DNA from: Dongia_A sp035695765
Lineage (GTDB): Bacteria > Pseudomonadota > Alphaproteobacteria > Dongiales > Dongiaceae
Direction of reading: 5' to 3'
NCBI GenBank assembly: GCA_035695765.1
Contig: DASRRI010000059.1
Span: 1-64,000, forward strand
DNA length: 64,000 nt
A program made the position numbers and the translations under genes. Shown piece by piece: positions 1 through 8,285 of this stretch; position 1 is the first letter of the stretch, and the number at the start of each line of letters is the position of its first letter. The notes beneath the pieces were generated by a model. That model did not search any database. It saw nothing but the letters and a program-made list of their open reading frames with translations, and was not told the origin of the DNA.

Positions 1-155
1 ACCGCTGGCGTCATCTCGTCGAAAACTTCTTCTGTCATCTCAAGGCGTTCCGCCGTCTCGCCACGCGCTACGAAAAAACCGACAGCAGCTTCGCCGCCAT
101 GATCCAGCTCCGCAGCGCGCTCCTCGTCCTCCAATAAATGTCCACAGGCCCTAAT
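1..155 (+). mobile_element. Right end of an IS5-family insertion sequence (cut by window edge)
   Basis: The window opens inside an IS5/IS427-type element. Its transposase reading frame ends at 137, and the following bases up to about 155 (ATGTCCACAGGCCCTA) look like the right terminal inverted repeat of this group. The left end lies outside the window, so neither the inverted-repeat match nor the target duplication can be checked here. The next gene begins 29 bases further on, so the element inserted just upstream of the decarboxylase gene. Confidence 0.6.
3..137 (+). CDS. IS5-family transposase, C-terminal fragment
   Basis: Only the last 44 residues are present. The run WRHLVENFFCHLKAFRRLAT followed by RYEKTD and a conserved FAAM segment is the typical C-terminus of the DDE transposases of the IS5 family (IS427 group). 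It contains the glutamate of the DDE triad region (VEN) and the K-x-F-R-R-(I/L)-A-T-R-Y-(E/D)-K block. The start is beyond the window, so intactness cannot be judged. It has no functional link to the downstream genes. Confidence 0.75.
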   Translation, partial: RWRHLVENFFCHLKAFRRLATRYEKTDSSFAAMIQLRSALLVLQ

Positions 156-183
156 AACTCGCCACTTGAGGGGGAGTTGGGTC

Positions 184-1641
184 ATGGCGACGGGTTCCAG
201 GCATCCATTCGCACAGGACCGGGAAGGGTTCGATGCGCTGGGCGGCGAAACAATCAGGATGCTCGGCGCCTATCTGCGCGCGCTGCCGGACAAGCCGGTC
301 GATCGCGTGGTGCCAAAGGAAGTCCGGCAGAGGCTGATTTCGCTGCCATTGCCCGAGCAAGGGCAGTCGCCGGAAGAGATTCTCGCATTCCTGCAGCGCG
401 AGATCATGCCATGGCCGATCGCGACGGGGCACAAGCGCTCATATGGCTGGGTCAATTCGCCGCCGGCGCCGATCTCCCTGCTGGCCGACGCGGTCGCCAG
501 CACGATGGATTGCGGGCTCGACGGCTTCGACCATTCCGCCATTTTCCTGATGGCGAGTCTCGGCCGCTGGATCATGGAACTGGTCGGGTTCCCGACCGAG
601 GGCAGCCTGTGCCTGCTGTTGAGCGGCGGATCGTCGGCGACCCTCAATGCGCTGACGACCGCGCGCCATCGCGCCGCCGCGCGCGATGGCTGGAACATGA
701 GGACCGAAGGACTGCAGGGCGGACGCAAGAAGCTCATTCTCTATTCCAGCGCCGAAAGCCATTCTTCGATCCAGAAGTGCACCGAGCAGCTCGGCATCGG
801 CACGGACAATCTGCGCGCGATCGAAGCGGATTCCGAATTCCGCATGAAGCCAACGGCGTTGCGCGCCGCCATCGAAGCCGATTTGAAAGCGGGCCACCTG
901 CCCTTCGCCATCGTCGCTTGCGGCGGCGCGACCAATACCGGCGCGATCGATCCGCTGGACGATATCGCGGATATCGCTGCCGCATTCGACATCTGGCTCC
1001 ATGTCGACGGTGCGTTCGGGGCCTGGGCCGCGCTCGACGCCGCTTACCACGACCAGTTCCGGGCGTTCGCGCGCGTCGATTCCGTCACGCTCAATCCGCA
1101 CAAATGGCTGCAGGTGCCGATCGATTGCGGCGCGCTGCTGACGCGTCATCCCGAGGCACACCGCGCCGCCTATTCCCTCACGCCGGACTATCTCGAGGCT
1201 GGCCGCAGCGAAGCGCTCTGGCCGTATGAGCACGTGTTCCAGCTGACCTATGGCAACCGCGCGCTCAAGGTGTGGGCCGCGATCGCGCGGCTGGGACGTG
1301 CGGGCGTCGCCGAACTGGTGACGCGCTGCAACGGCCTCGCCAAGCTGCTGGAACAGCGGGTGCGAGAGACGCCGGATCTGGAGCTGCTGTCGCCCGCTTC
1401 GCTTGCCGTGGTGAATTTCCGTTATCGGCCAGCCGGCCATGATGAATCAGCGCTCGACGATCTCAATGAGCGCGTCTCGGAAGCGATCAGCGCGAGTGGT
1501 GAAGCGCACATTCCGACCACGCGCATCCACGGCAAGATCTCTCTGCGCGCCTGCTTCCTGCATTACGAGAATGATGAAGGTGACGTCGAGCACCTGCTCG
1601 CGCTGGTACGCCGGATCGGAAGAGTACTCACTCAGCCGTAA
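184..1641 (+). CDS. PLP-dependent group II decarboxylase (aromatic amino acid/glutamate decarboxylase family)
   Basis: A protein of 485 residues with the fold signature of pyridoxal-dependent decarboxylases (aromatic-L-amino-acid and glutamate decarboxylase superfamily). The cofactor lysine lies in NPHKWLQVP (about K307), preceded by the LHVDGAFGAW block whose aspartate binds the pyridine nitrogen. A substrate-entrance motif GWVNSPPAP is near residue 100. Start ATG 184 is chosen because GAGGGGGAG lies 8-9 bases upstream; a TTG at 166 is in frame but less likely. A distant paralogue of the same family lies at 25683-27119. The substrate cannot be read from sequence. The neighbouring 2OG oxygenase on the same strand is over 300 bases away, so co-transcription is uncertain. 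Confidence 0.85.
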   Translation: MATGSRHPFAQDREGFDALGGETIRMLGAYLRALPDKPVDRVVPKEVRQRLISLPLPEQGQSPEEILAFLQREIMPWPIATGHKRSYGWVNSPPAPISLLADAVASTMDCGLDGFDHSAIFLMASLGRWIMELVGFPTEGSLCLLLSGGSSATLNALTTARHRAAARDGWNMRTEGLQGGRKKLILYSSAESHSSIQKCTEQLGIGTDNLRAIEADSEFRMKPTALRAAIEADLKAGHLPFAIVACGGATNTGAIDPLDDIADIAAAFDIWLHVDGAFGAWAALDAAYHDQFRAFARVDSVTLNPHKWLQVPIDCGALLTRHPEAHRAAYSLTPDYLEAGRSEALWPYEHVFQLTYGNRALKVWAAIARLGRAGVAELVTRCNGLAKLLEQRVRETPDLELLSPASLAVVNFRYRPAGHDESALDDLNERVSEAISASGEAHIPTTRIHGKISLRACFLHYENDEGDVEHLLALVRRIGRVLTQP

Positions 1642-1646
1642 TCGTC

Positions 1647-1673
1647 ACCGCCACATACGGTCCCGGTGGCGGT
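1647..1673 (+). terminator. Stem-loop after the decarboxylase gene
   Basis: ACCGCCAC (1647-1654) pairs perfectly with GTGGCGGT (1666-1673) around an 11-base loop, starting 6 bases after the stop codon. There is no T-run, so this is at best a weak or Rho-assisted terminator or an mRNA 3'-end stabiliser. Confidence 0.3.
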
Positions 1674-1962
1674 CCGGTGTGAGCGGACGCTCCCGGATCG
1701 CGCGATGAGCTCAGTCGAATTCCTGACAGACAGCTGACCAAATTTCGAGGGAGTGTCCAGCGTCGAACTGCCACAGCGGCATCTTTTTGGCCCCGCAGGG
1801 ACAGGAAGACAGGGCTCCGCGCTGTCTGCGCCATAATCTGGTGCCGTCATCCGTCCGTCAGGGTTTGCCGGTAGAGATTGCGCTGGCTTCCGTGTAGCCG
1901 TAGTTTACAAACGCCGCTTCATTTTGCAGTCTGGCGGCGTCACCCCCCTATAGGACAGTCTC
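1674..1962. other. Intergenic region without a recognisable gene
   Basis: About 290 bases between the decarboxylase and the oxygenase. No reading frame here resembles a known protein, and no clear sigma70 promoter stands out. It probably holds the promoter of the oxygenase gene. Confidence 0.4.
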
Positions 1963-2892
1963 ATGCGCCATCCGGTTAACGACGATCGCGACTATATCCC
2001 GTTTGTGCAGCAGTTCGAACAAAAGGGTTTCGCCCGCATCCCCCTGACCGCTGCGCTGGCGCGCGACATCGATCGGATTTATGGCCTCGGCACCGAGTTC
2101 TTCAAGCGCCCAGAGGCCGACAAGCAGCGCTATTCAATGCAGTCCTTTGTCGAGGGCTATCGCGAGCTAGGCCCGGAATATTCGCAGGTGCCGGAGCGGC
2201 CCGACCTGACCGAATCCTTCTCCGCGTGGAACCGCAACCGCGGCCGGCCGGAGGTCGAGGATGCGGTGGGAGGTCTCGAGTTGCATCGGGCGCTGCGCGA
2301 GGTGTCCGACCAGATGTCGCTGCTGGTACGCGGAATCTTCCGCGCGATGGCGGCCGCCTGGGCGCCGGGCAGCCCGGATCTGGGTTTCTATCGCGGCACC
2401 TATGTGCAAGTGAACTACTACGAACCGGCGCAGCACAACGCAGAGCTGTTGCAGGATCCGCATGAGGATGCGCATTTGCTGACTCTGGTAAAGGCCAACG
2501 CGCCGGGTCTGGAGATCGAGGTCGACGGCAAATACGTCTCTGCCGAAGCGGACGGCAATGAGATCCTGTTCATGCCGGGCAGCCTGCTGTCGTTGATGAC
2601 CGGCTACAAGATCAAGCCGATGTACCATCAGGTGCGCAACAACCGCCGGCGCGAGGCGCGCTCGTCCCTGCTATTGTTCGTCAATCCGGAGATCGACCAG
2701 AAGCTGGAACCCTGGATCAAGAACGAGAGCAACGCCGGCATCGACATCATCGAGCGGGCGAACGAGGGGCCGAAGCAGTTCGGCATGCCGACCCTGGTCG
2801 ACGGCAATGCCGGCGATGCATTCCCGGAGCTGATGGAGCACAAGGAAGCGATCCTGGCGAAGGAGTCGCAACCGGTGGGCGCCAGGCGCTAG
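1963..2892 (+). CDS. 2-oxoglutarate/Fe(II)-dependent oxygenase (isopenicillin N synthase family)
   Basis: A 309-residue non-haem iron oxygenase of the isopenicillin-N-synthase/plant-type 2OG dioxygenase family. The iron triad is visible as H-x-D in DPHEDAHLLTLV (about 166-178) with the distal histidine in MYHQVRN (about 222), followed by the RxS 2-oxoglutarate anchor in EARSSLLLF. The N-terminal DIOX_N part has the usual helix EKGFARIPL and FFKRPEADKQRY. Family members hydroxylate, desaturate or cyclise small molecules in the cytoplasm; the substrate is not predictable. The length is normal. It stands alone: the ATP-grasp gene downstream starts about 185 bases later. Confidence 0.85.
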   Translation: MRHPVNDDRDYIPFVQQFEQKGFARIPLTAALARDIDRIYGLGTEFFKRPEADKQRYSMQSFVEGYRELGPEYSQVPERPDLTESFSAWNRNRGRPEVEDAVGGLELHRALREVSDQMSLLVRGIFRAMAAAWAPGSPDLGFYRGTYVQVNYYEPAQHNAELLQDPHEDAHLLTLVKANAPGLEIEVDGKYVSAEADGNEILFMPGSLLSLMTGYKIKPMYHQVRNNRRREARSSLLLFVNPEIDQKLEPWIKNESNAGIDIIERANEGPKQFGMPTLVDGNAGDAFPELMEHKEAILAKESQPVGARR

Positions 2893-3077
2893 AACGGCCT
2901 CCAGCCCGCGCTTTGGTGCTTGTGGCAACTCAGCAGTGGTGGTCCGTCCGCCACGTCACCATCGCCAATCCAGATTGAGTCCAGGATTCTTTGCCGAAGT
3001 GGGCCGAGTGGACAGAATCCGATCGGCCAGCTATTGACCGGCCTCGGCGAACGCCGACAGAAGAGCTTCGGGGCGCG

Positions 3078-4901
3078 ATGGGCAGAGCCGGTATGGTGAA
3101 ATTTGTCGACTCTCAACGCACAGCTCTGATCTTTCTCGGCATCACGACGCTCATCGCGCTCGGCATCGTTCTTGGACCCGGGCCCGAAAGTGTCCGCGTA
3201 TTGGGTATCCTGAGTGGGATTGTCGCGGCCGTTGCGGCATTCATGGCCTGCGCCAGACTCGCGCTCGGCACCCCAAATGCACCAGCGTCCCGAGGCTGGC
3301 GGGTGGCGTTCGCGCTCCTGGGCCTGATCTGCCTCAGCCAGTTTGCCGGCCTCTTCAGCGATCACGCGACGGCTGATCTCGCCGTCAATAGCGTGACAAA
3401 TCTGCTCATGGTGGCGGCGGCTCTTGTCCTGCTCCTGCTGGCTGCCCGCTTCGATCCCATGCCGGCTGTTGCGCGAGTCACCCTCTGGCTGGCCTTTGCC
3501 ATCCAGGTTGCGGGAGCGGCCGCTGTCCTGTTGAGCCCGAGGCTGGGCCTGTTTGCGGATCCGGCAGGGTGGATCATTGCAGCGGATTTCCTGGCCCTGA
3601 TCTCGATGCAGCTCTATCTGCTGGGCACGGTATTGCTCGTAGCCTCCGTGCGCCGCGACCTCTTCGTCCTCCAACACCGCGCGTCTGACGTCGGGGACTA
3701 TGCCCGGTACTTGTACGCAAACTCCGGCCTATTCAAGAAGGTCCGCCATCCGCGCATCGGCAACTATACGCTGCCGGGCCACAAGCTGGCGTTCGTTCTG
3801 ATCCGCTTGCTCTCGTGGTTCCCGACGATCGGGCCGCGCGTGCGCGACAAGTTCGGAATCGGCCTGTGGCACCAGTTCCGCGACCTCTGCATCGTCGCGA
3901 TCCGCCATGGCCTCGATGCGCAGGTCTATTACATGTTCGAGCTCTATCGCAGCGAACGCCGTGCCCGCACGTCCGGCTATCTCACGCGCTACGAAATGAA
4001 GAATGGGCTTTACAAGGTGCTGACTTGGCAGGTGCCCAAGACCAAGCGGCGCATCATGCTTGGCGACAAGCTGGGGATGAATCGCATCTGCGAGGAGAAC
4101 GGCATCCCGACTGTGCCGGTTCTCGTCGTCGCCGAAGACGGCAAGCTGGAATACCGGTGCGAACGTCCGACGGGCCTGGAGCAGGACCTGTTCATCAAGC
4201 CGCGGCAGTCGAAGGGCTCGCGGGGAATCGAGGTCATTCGCCATTCCGGCGGAAGATACATCTGCGAGAATGGCGCAACGTTGGACTATGACGGTCTGAT
4301 CGAGTTGATTGCGCGACGGTCCAAGGAAGCGCCGATCCTGGTGCAGCCCCTGATCAAGAATCACCCCGACCTGGCGGATATGGCCGATCAAGCGCTGATG
4401 CGTATTCGCGTCATCACCTGCCTGGACGGCAGCGGAAATCCGGTGATCACCCACGCGGTGTTGAGCAACCTCTGCAAGCTGGAGCCCAACTGGCCGACCG
4501 ATATCGAGCTGGGGGCGGCGGTTGACCTCGAAAGTGGCGTCCTCGGAATGATGACCGGGGACAAGGCCGACATGTGGCTGGAGTGGTCAGAAGACCATGC
4601 CATCACCCACGCCAGGGTGCTTGGCCGTGTCGTGCCCTGCTGGAATGGAGTCCGGTCCATCGCGCTGATGGCTCATTCCGCTTGCCGGGATCGGCTGCTG
4701 ATCGGGTGGGACATCGCGGTCGGACCGGACGGCGCCGTGCTGCTGGAAGGCAACTCGTATCCGGATGTGGATTTTCTCCAGCGCTCGCATCAATGCGCGA
4801 TTGGCGACAGCCCGCTCGGACCCCTGATCTTTTCCCGCCTCATCGAGCTCGAACGCCGGGTGGCAACTGGAACCGTTCGCGGCCCGCTGGACTACGACTA
4901 G
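3078..4901 (+). CDS. Membrane-anchored ATP-grasp protein (sugar-transfer associated ATP-grasp type)
   Basis: A 607-residue two-part protein. Roughly the first 200 residues contain six hydrophobic segments; the rest matches the 'sugar-transfer associated ATP-grasp' family (PF14397 type). Visible hallmarks are the nucleotide-binding LFIKPRQSKGSRGIEVI, the clamp ILVQPLIKNHPDL, the R-(I/V)-(V/I)-T block ALMRIRVITCL, and the metal/ATP residues near the end in GWDIAVGPDGAVLLEGNSYPD. ATP-grasp enzymes join a carboxylate to an amine or thiol through an acyl phosphate, so a ligase acting at the membrane on an envelope or exported molecule is inferred. ATG 3078 (with ATG 3093 as alternative) is preferred over the TTG at 2991 because the first membrane helix begins about 12 residues later. 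No glycosyltransferase neighbours are present to name the acceptor. Confidence 0.75.
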   Translation: MGRAGMVKFVDSQRTALIFLGITTLIALGIVLGPGPESVRVLGILSGIVAAVAAFMACARLALGTPNAPASRGWRVAFALLGLICLSQFAGLFSDHATADLAVNSVTNLLMVAAALVLLLLAARFDPMPAVARVTLWLAFAIQVAGAAAVLLSPRLGLFADPAGWIIAADFLALISMQLYLLGTVLLVASVRRDLFVLQHRASDVGDYARYLYANSGLFKKVRHPRIGNYTLPGHKLAFVLIRLLSWFPTIGPRVRDKFGIGLWHQFRDLCIVAIRHGLDAQVYYMFELYRSERRARTSGYLTRYEMKNGLYKVLTWQVPKTKRRIMLGDKLGMNRICEENGIPTVPVLVVAEDGKLEYRCERPTGLEQDLFIKPRQSKGSRGIEVIRHSGGRYICENGATLDYDGLIELIARRSKEAPILVQPLIKNHPDLADMADQALMRIRVITCLDGSGNPVITHAVLSNLCKLEPNWPTDIELGAAVDLESGVLGMMTGDKADMWLEWSEDHAITHARVLGRVVPCWNGVRSIALMAHSACRDRLLIGWDIAVGPDGAVLLEGNSYPDVDFLQRSHQCAIGDSPLGPLIFSRLIELERRVATGTVRGPLDYD

Positions 4902-4986
4902 GAAGGGCGGAACTATGGTCTGCCATGGTGGATTTTGTCCCTCGCGTGACCTCGTGTTAAATAAACTGATCAAGCAGATTAATATC

Positions 4987-5014
4987 TTGACCACAGACCC
5001 ACTGTGCGTATGAT
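4987..5014 (+). promoter_or_regulatory. Probable sigma70 promoter of mmsA
   Basis: TTGACC (4987-4992) and TATGAT (5009-5014) are separated by 16 bases. They would start transcription near 5021, about 100 bases before the mmsA start codon. Seen directly; activity is inferred. Confidence 0.5.
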
Positions 5015-5122
5015 CGAGAAATTCCTTCGCGGCCCGCCGCCAGCAGCGCCATAAGATGGCGATCAGGCGCCCTAAAATGGTGCCGAGCGGAGGCCCAATT
5101 CCAAGACTGAAAGGTGAGGCAG

Positions 5123-6619
5123 ATGCGCACGATCAATCATTTCGTCGGCGGCCAGGAAGTCGCCGGCAGGAGCGGACGTTTCGGCGATGTGTTCAATCCG
5201 GCGACCGGCGAGGTCCAGGCGCGAGTCGCGCTGGCCAGCAAGACGGAAGTCGACGCGGCCGTGAAGGTCGCAGCCGACGCCTTCCCCAAATGGTCGGGCA
5301 CGCCGCCCCTGATCCGCGCGCGCGTCATGTTCCGCTTCAAGCAGCTGATCGAAGAGAACATGGATCAGCTTGCGCACATACTCACCTCGGAGCACGGCAA
5401 GGTCCTGTCGGATGCCAAGGGCTCGATCACGCGCGGCCTCGAAGTCGTCGAGTTCGCTACCGGCATTCCGCATCTGCTGAAGGCCGACTACTGCGAGAAT
5501 GTCGGCACCAACGTCGATTCCTATTCCATCCGGCAGGCACTCGGCGTCGTTGCCGGCATCACGCCGTTCAACTTCCCCGCCATGGTGCCGATGTGGATGT
5601 TCCCGATCGCGCTCGCCTGCGGCAACACCTTCATCCTGAAAGTCTCGGAGCGTGATCCCAGCGCCGCGAACTTCATGGCCGAGCTGATGAAGAAAGCAGG
5701 CCTGCCCGACGGCGTGCTCAATGTCGTGCACGGCGACAAGGAAGCAGTGGATGCGATCCTCACCCATCCCGACATCCAGGCCGTCAGCTTCGTCGGCTCG
5801 ACGCCGATCGCCGAATACATCTATCACACCGGCACGGCGCATAATAAACGCGTGCAGGCGCTGGGCGGCGCGAAGAACCACATGATCGTCATGCCCGATG
5901 CCGACATGGACCAGGCGACCGACGCGCTGATGGGCGCAGGCTACGGCTCCGCCGGCGAGCGCTGCATGGCGATCTCCGTCGCCGTCGCGGTCGGCGACAA
6001 GGTCGGCGACACGCTGATCGACAAGCTGGCGCCGCGCGTGCGTGGCTTGAAAGTCGCGCCCGGCACCGACCCGGAAGCCGAGATGGGCCCGCTGGTCACC
6101 AAGCAGCACTACGAGAAAGTGAAGGGCTATGTCGATCTCGGCGTGCAGGAAGGCGCCAAGCTGGTGGTCGATGGCCGCTCGCTGAAACTACAGGGCTATG
6201 AAGGCGGCTATTTCCTCGGCGGCTGCCTGTTAGACCATGTCGAGCCGCATATGCGCGTTTACAAGGAAGAGATCTTCGGCCCCGTCCTCTCGATCGTGCG
6301 CGTGCCGGACTACAACAGCGCGGTGAAGCTGGTGAACGATCACGAATATGGCAACGGCACCGCGATCTTCACCCGCGACGGCGACGCCGCGCGCGAGTTC
6401 GCGTCGAAGATCAAGGTCGGCATGGTCGGCATCAACGTGCCGATCCCGGTTCCGATGGCCTTCAACAGCTTCGGCGGCTGGAAACGCTCGCTGTTCGGAG
6501 ACCATCACATGCACGGGCCCGAGGGCGTGCGGTTCTACACCAAGCTGAAGACCGTCACCTCGCGCTGGCCGACCGGCATCCGCGCCGGCGCAGAGTTCGT
6601 CATGCCGACGATGCGCTGA
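5123..6619 (+). CDS. mmsA: CoA-acylating methylmalonate-semialdehyde dehydrogenase
   Basis: A 498-residue enzyme, the standard length of MmsA/IolA. It oxidises (methyl)malonate semialdehyde to propionyl-CoA or acetyl-CoA with NAD and CoA, in valine, pyrimidine and inositol catabolism. Family features are the NAD-binding block TPFNFPAMVPMWMFP, FVGSTPIAEYIY, the atypical ALGGAKNHMIVMPDAD that replaces the ELGGK of ordinary aldehyde dehydrogenases, and the catalytic cysteine in GSAGERCMAIS (about C281). ATG 5123 is chosen because AAGGTGAGG lies just upstream; a GTG at 5114 is in frame. No other mms or iol genes adjoin it, so it probably serves several pathways. Confidence 0.93.
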   Translation: MRTINHFVGGQEVAGRSGRFGDVFNPATGEVQARVALASKTEVDAAVKVAADAFPKWSGTPPLIRARVMFRFKQLIEENMDQLAHILTSEHGKVLSDAKGSITRGLEVVEFATGIPHLLKADYCENVGTNVDSYSIRQALGVVAGITPFNFPAMVPMWMFPIALACGNTFILKVSERDPSAANFMAELMKKAGLPDGVLNVVHGDKEAVDAILTHPDIQAVSFVGSTPIAEYIYHTGTAHNKRVQALGGAKNHMIVMPDADMDQATDALMGAGYGSAGERCMAISVAVAVGDKVGDTLIDKLAPRVRGLKVAPGTDPEAEMGPLVTKQHYEKVKGYVDLGVQEGAKLVVDGRSLKLQGYEGGYFLGGCLLDHVEPHMRVYKEEIFGPVLSIVRVPDYNSAVKLVNDHEYGNGTAIFTRDGDAAREFASKIKVGMVGINVPIPVPMAFNSFGGWKRSLFGDHHMHGPEGVRFYTKLKTVTSRWPTGIRAGAEFVMPTMR

Positions 6620-6698
6620 TCAGAGGTCAGAATTCAGATGTCTGATATCAGAGGCATTGTATGATGGCTCCGTCTGGCATCTGACATCTGGCATCTGA
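6619..6698. repeat. Short intergenic inverted/direct repeat, copy 1
   Basis: This region is made of ATCAGA/TCTGAT units. ATCAGAGGTCAG occupies 6619-6630, and TCTGGCATCTGA occurs twice as a direct repeat (6673-6684 and 6687-6698). The two halves are loosely complementary, so the RNA can fold. The first 12-mer occurs as an exact inverted copy at 8251-8262, tying this to the second repeat. The element runs from the mmsA stop codon into the start codon of the next gene. Confidence 0.5.
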
Positions 6699-7744
6699 TG
6701 ACCGTTTCCCGTCGCTCCTTCCTGACTGCCGCCGGTTCAGCGGCTCTCATCCATGCCTATCCGCGCGAAGCGCAAGCTGCCGCGAAAGAGCTGACCATCG
6801 CCACCTGGGGCGCGGGTGAGATCAAGGATCTGACGGCGGCCTTTGCCAAGCCCTTCGGCAATGAGACCGGGACCAGGATCCTGTTCGATGGCGCGGGGCC
6901 GTCCGAGGGCAAGATCAGGGCGATGGTCGACCAGAGCCAAGTCGATTGGGATCTGTGCGACGTCGATGGCTATGTCGCCGTGCGCCTTGCCAATGCCGGC
7001 GTTCTGTCCATCATCGACTACAAGAAAGTCGCGCGCGACCAGGTGATGGCGCCGTTCGCGCTGGAGCATGCGATCGCGGGCTACACCTATTCCTTCGTGC
7101 TGGCCTATAACGCGGCCGCTTACCCGACCAAGCCGCCGTTGAGCTGGAAGGATTTCTTCGACCGTCGCAATTTCCCGGGAAGGCGCGCTGTGTGGCGCTG
7201 GATGATCGGCGGCTTCGAGGCGGCGGCGATGGCCTCCGGCGCGACGCGCGACAAGCTCTATCCCCTCGACATCGAGGCCGCGGTCGCGAAATTGGCGCTC
7301 CTCGGCGATGACCTGACCGTGTGGGAAAGCGGCGACCATGTCCGCCAGATGCTGCTGGACGGCACCATCAACATGGCTTGCATGTGGCACAGCCGAGCGG
7401 CGCAGCTGGGCGCGGAAAGCGAGGGCGCCGTGGCGTGGACCTTCGAAGAGGGCCTGCTCTGCCCCGGCATGTGGGTCGTGCCGAAGAAGAACCCCGGCGG
7501 CAATTCCGCCTTCGACCTGCTGGCATCGATGCAGCAGCCCAAGCGCCAGCTGGAGCTGACGCGCCTGCGCGGCCTTGGCCCGTCCAACCCGGCGGCGACT
7601 GCCGCGATGCCGGAAGCCCTGCGTCCCATCGATCCGACCCAGCCGCAGAACCTGTCGCAGCAGGCGATCATCAGCAGCACATGGTGGGCTGAGAATTACG
7701 ACAAGGCGCGGCTCAAGTTCCAGGATCAGCTGGAGCGGATGTAG
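6698..7744 (+). CDS. Orphan Tat-exported ABC substrate-binding protein (spermidine/putrescine PotD-like)
   Basis: A 348-residue extracellular solute-binding protein of the PotD/family 1 class. The N-terminus SRRSFLTAAGSAAL carries a twin-arginine motif with cleavage expected after residues AQA. Shared landmarks with the binding protein at 18561-19583 (YSFVLAYN, a WKDFFD/FPGRR block, DKLYPLD) show that the two are paralogues. No permease or ATPase adjoins it, so it either docks onto the PotABC-type transporter at 15773-18559 or serves another transporter elsewhere. The start codon lies within the repeat just upstream and lacks an obvious Shine-Dalgarno sequence. Confidence 0.82.
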   Translation: MTVSRRSFLTAAGSAALIHAYPREAQAAAKELTIATWGAGEIKDLTAAFAKPFGNETGTRILFDGAGPSEGKIRAMVDQSQVDWDLCDVDGYVAVRLANAGVLSIIDYKKVARDQVMAPFALEHAIAGYTYSFVLAYNAAAYPTKPPLSWKDFFDRRNFPGRRAVWRWMIGGFEAAAMASGATRDKLYPLDIEAAVAKLALLGDDLTVWESGDHVRQMLLDGTINMACMWHSRAAQLGAESEGAVAWTFEEGLLCPGMWVVPKKNPGGNSAFDLLASMQQPKRQLELTRLRGLGPSNPAATAAMPEALRPIDPTQPQNLSQQAIISSTWWAENYDKARLKFQDQLERM

Positions 7745-7827
7745 CCGCTCTGCGGCAGGTTGGCACATTGCCCCAACGGGCCAGTAGACCCAATTGTATA
7801 CCGCTTTGCTCCCATCCGAACTGGATC

Positions 7828-8196
7828 ATGGTCACAGCCTCCAACCACAGCATCAGCGCTCTCGAGATCTTCTGGCGGGGATTCCGCCGGCTCTGTCCAC
7901 GCTGCGGCGAGGGTCGGATGTTCGCCGGCTATCTCTCGGTGCGCGAGGCGTGCGACGCTTGCAAGATGCCGTTCGAGCCGCTGCGGTCGGACGATGCCCC
8001 GCCCTATTTCACCTTGTTCATCGTGGGGCACGTGGTCATCAGCCTCTATCTGCTGCTCTGGCCCTATCTTGATTTGCCCGAGTGGGGCCAGGCGCTGGTC
8101 TGGTGCGGCCTCACCCTGGTGCTGAGCCTCGTCCTCCTGCCCTTCGTGAAGGGCGGCGTGATGGCGGTGATTTTCAGGACGAAAGCCAAAGGCTGA
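7828..8196 (+). CDS. DUF983 family membrane protein
   Basis: A 122-residue protein of the DUF983 family, which is widespread in alphaproteobacteria. The N-terminal part has paired cysteines (LCPRCGEGRMF and ACDACKMPF), which could bind zinc. The segment DDAPPYFTLFIVGH leads into two transmembrane helices. ATG 7828 is taken as the start; an in-frame TTG at 7768 would add 20 poorly conserved residues. The biochemical function is unknown. It sits between the two related intergenic repeats together with the orphan binding protein. Confidence 0.75.
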   Translation: MVTASNHSISALEIFWRGFRRLCPRCGEGRMFAGYLSVREACDACKMPFEPLRSDDAPPYFTLFIVGHVVISLYLLLWPYLDLPEWGQALVWCGLTLVLSLVLLPFVKGGVMAVIFRTKAKG

Positions 8197-8201
8197 CGCC
8201 C

Positions 8202-8280
8202 AGGGATCAGCAATCAGAGGATTGTCAGTTGGTCGGACGCACGACACTATCTGACCTCTGATTCGTGATAACTGATCCCT
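8202..8280. repeat. Short intergenic inverted repeat, copy 2
   Basis: The left arm AGGGATCAG (8202-8210) plus ATCAGAGG (8213-8220) is matched by CCTCTGAT (8255-8262) plus CTGATCCCT (8272-8280), a long but interrupted palindrome able to form a hairpin. CTGACCTCTGAT at 8251-8262 is the exact reverse complement of 6619-6630. It ends 5 bases before the next start codon. Confidence 0.55.
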
Positions 8281-8285
8281 GAATC

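Noticed and set aside
3..137. Complete IS element
   Set aside because: Only the last 44 codons and one end are in the window, so element size, type and target duplication cannot be determined.
439..1440. Long minus-strand frame opposite the first decarboxylase
   Set aside because: Antisense shadow of a GC-rich gene; composition is Arg/Gly-rich with no domain, while the plus frame has full decarboxylase motifs.
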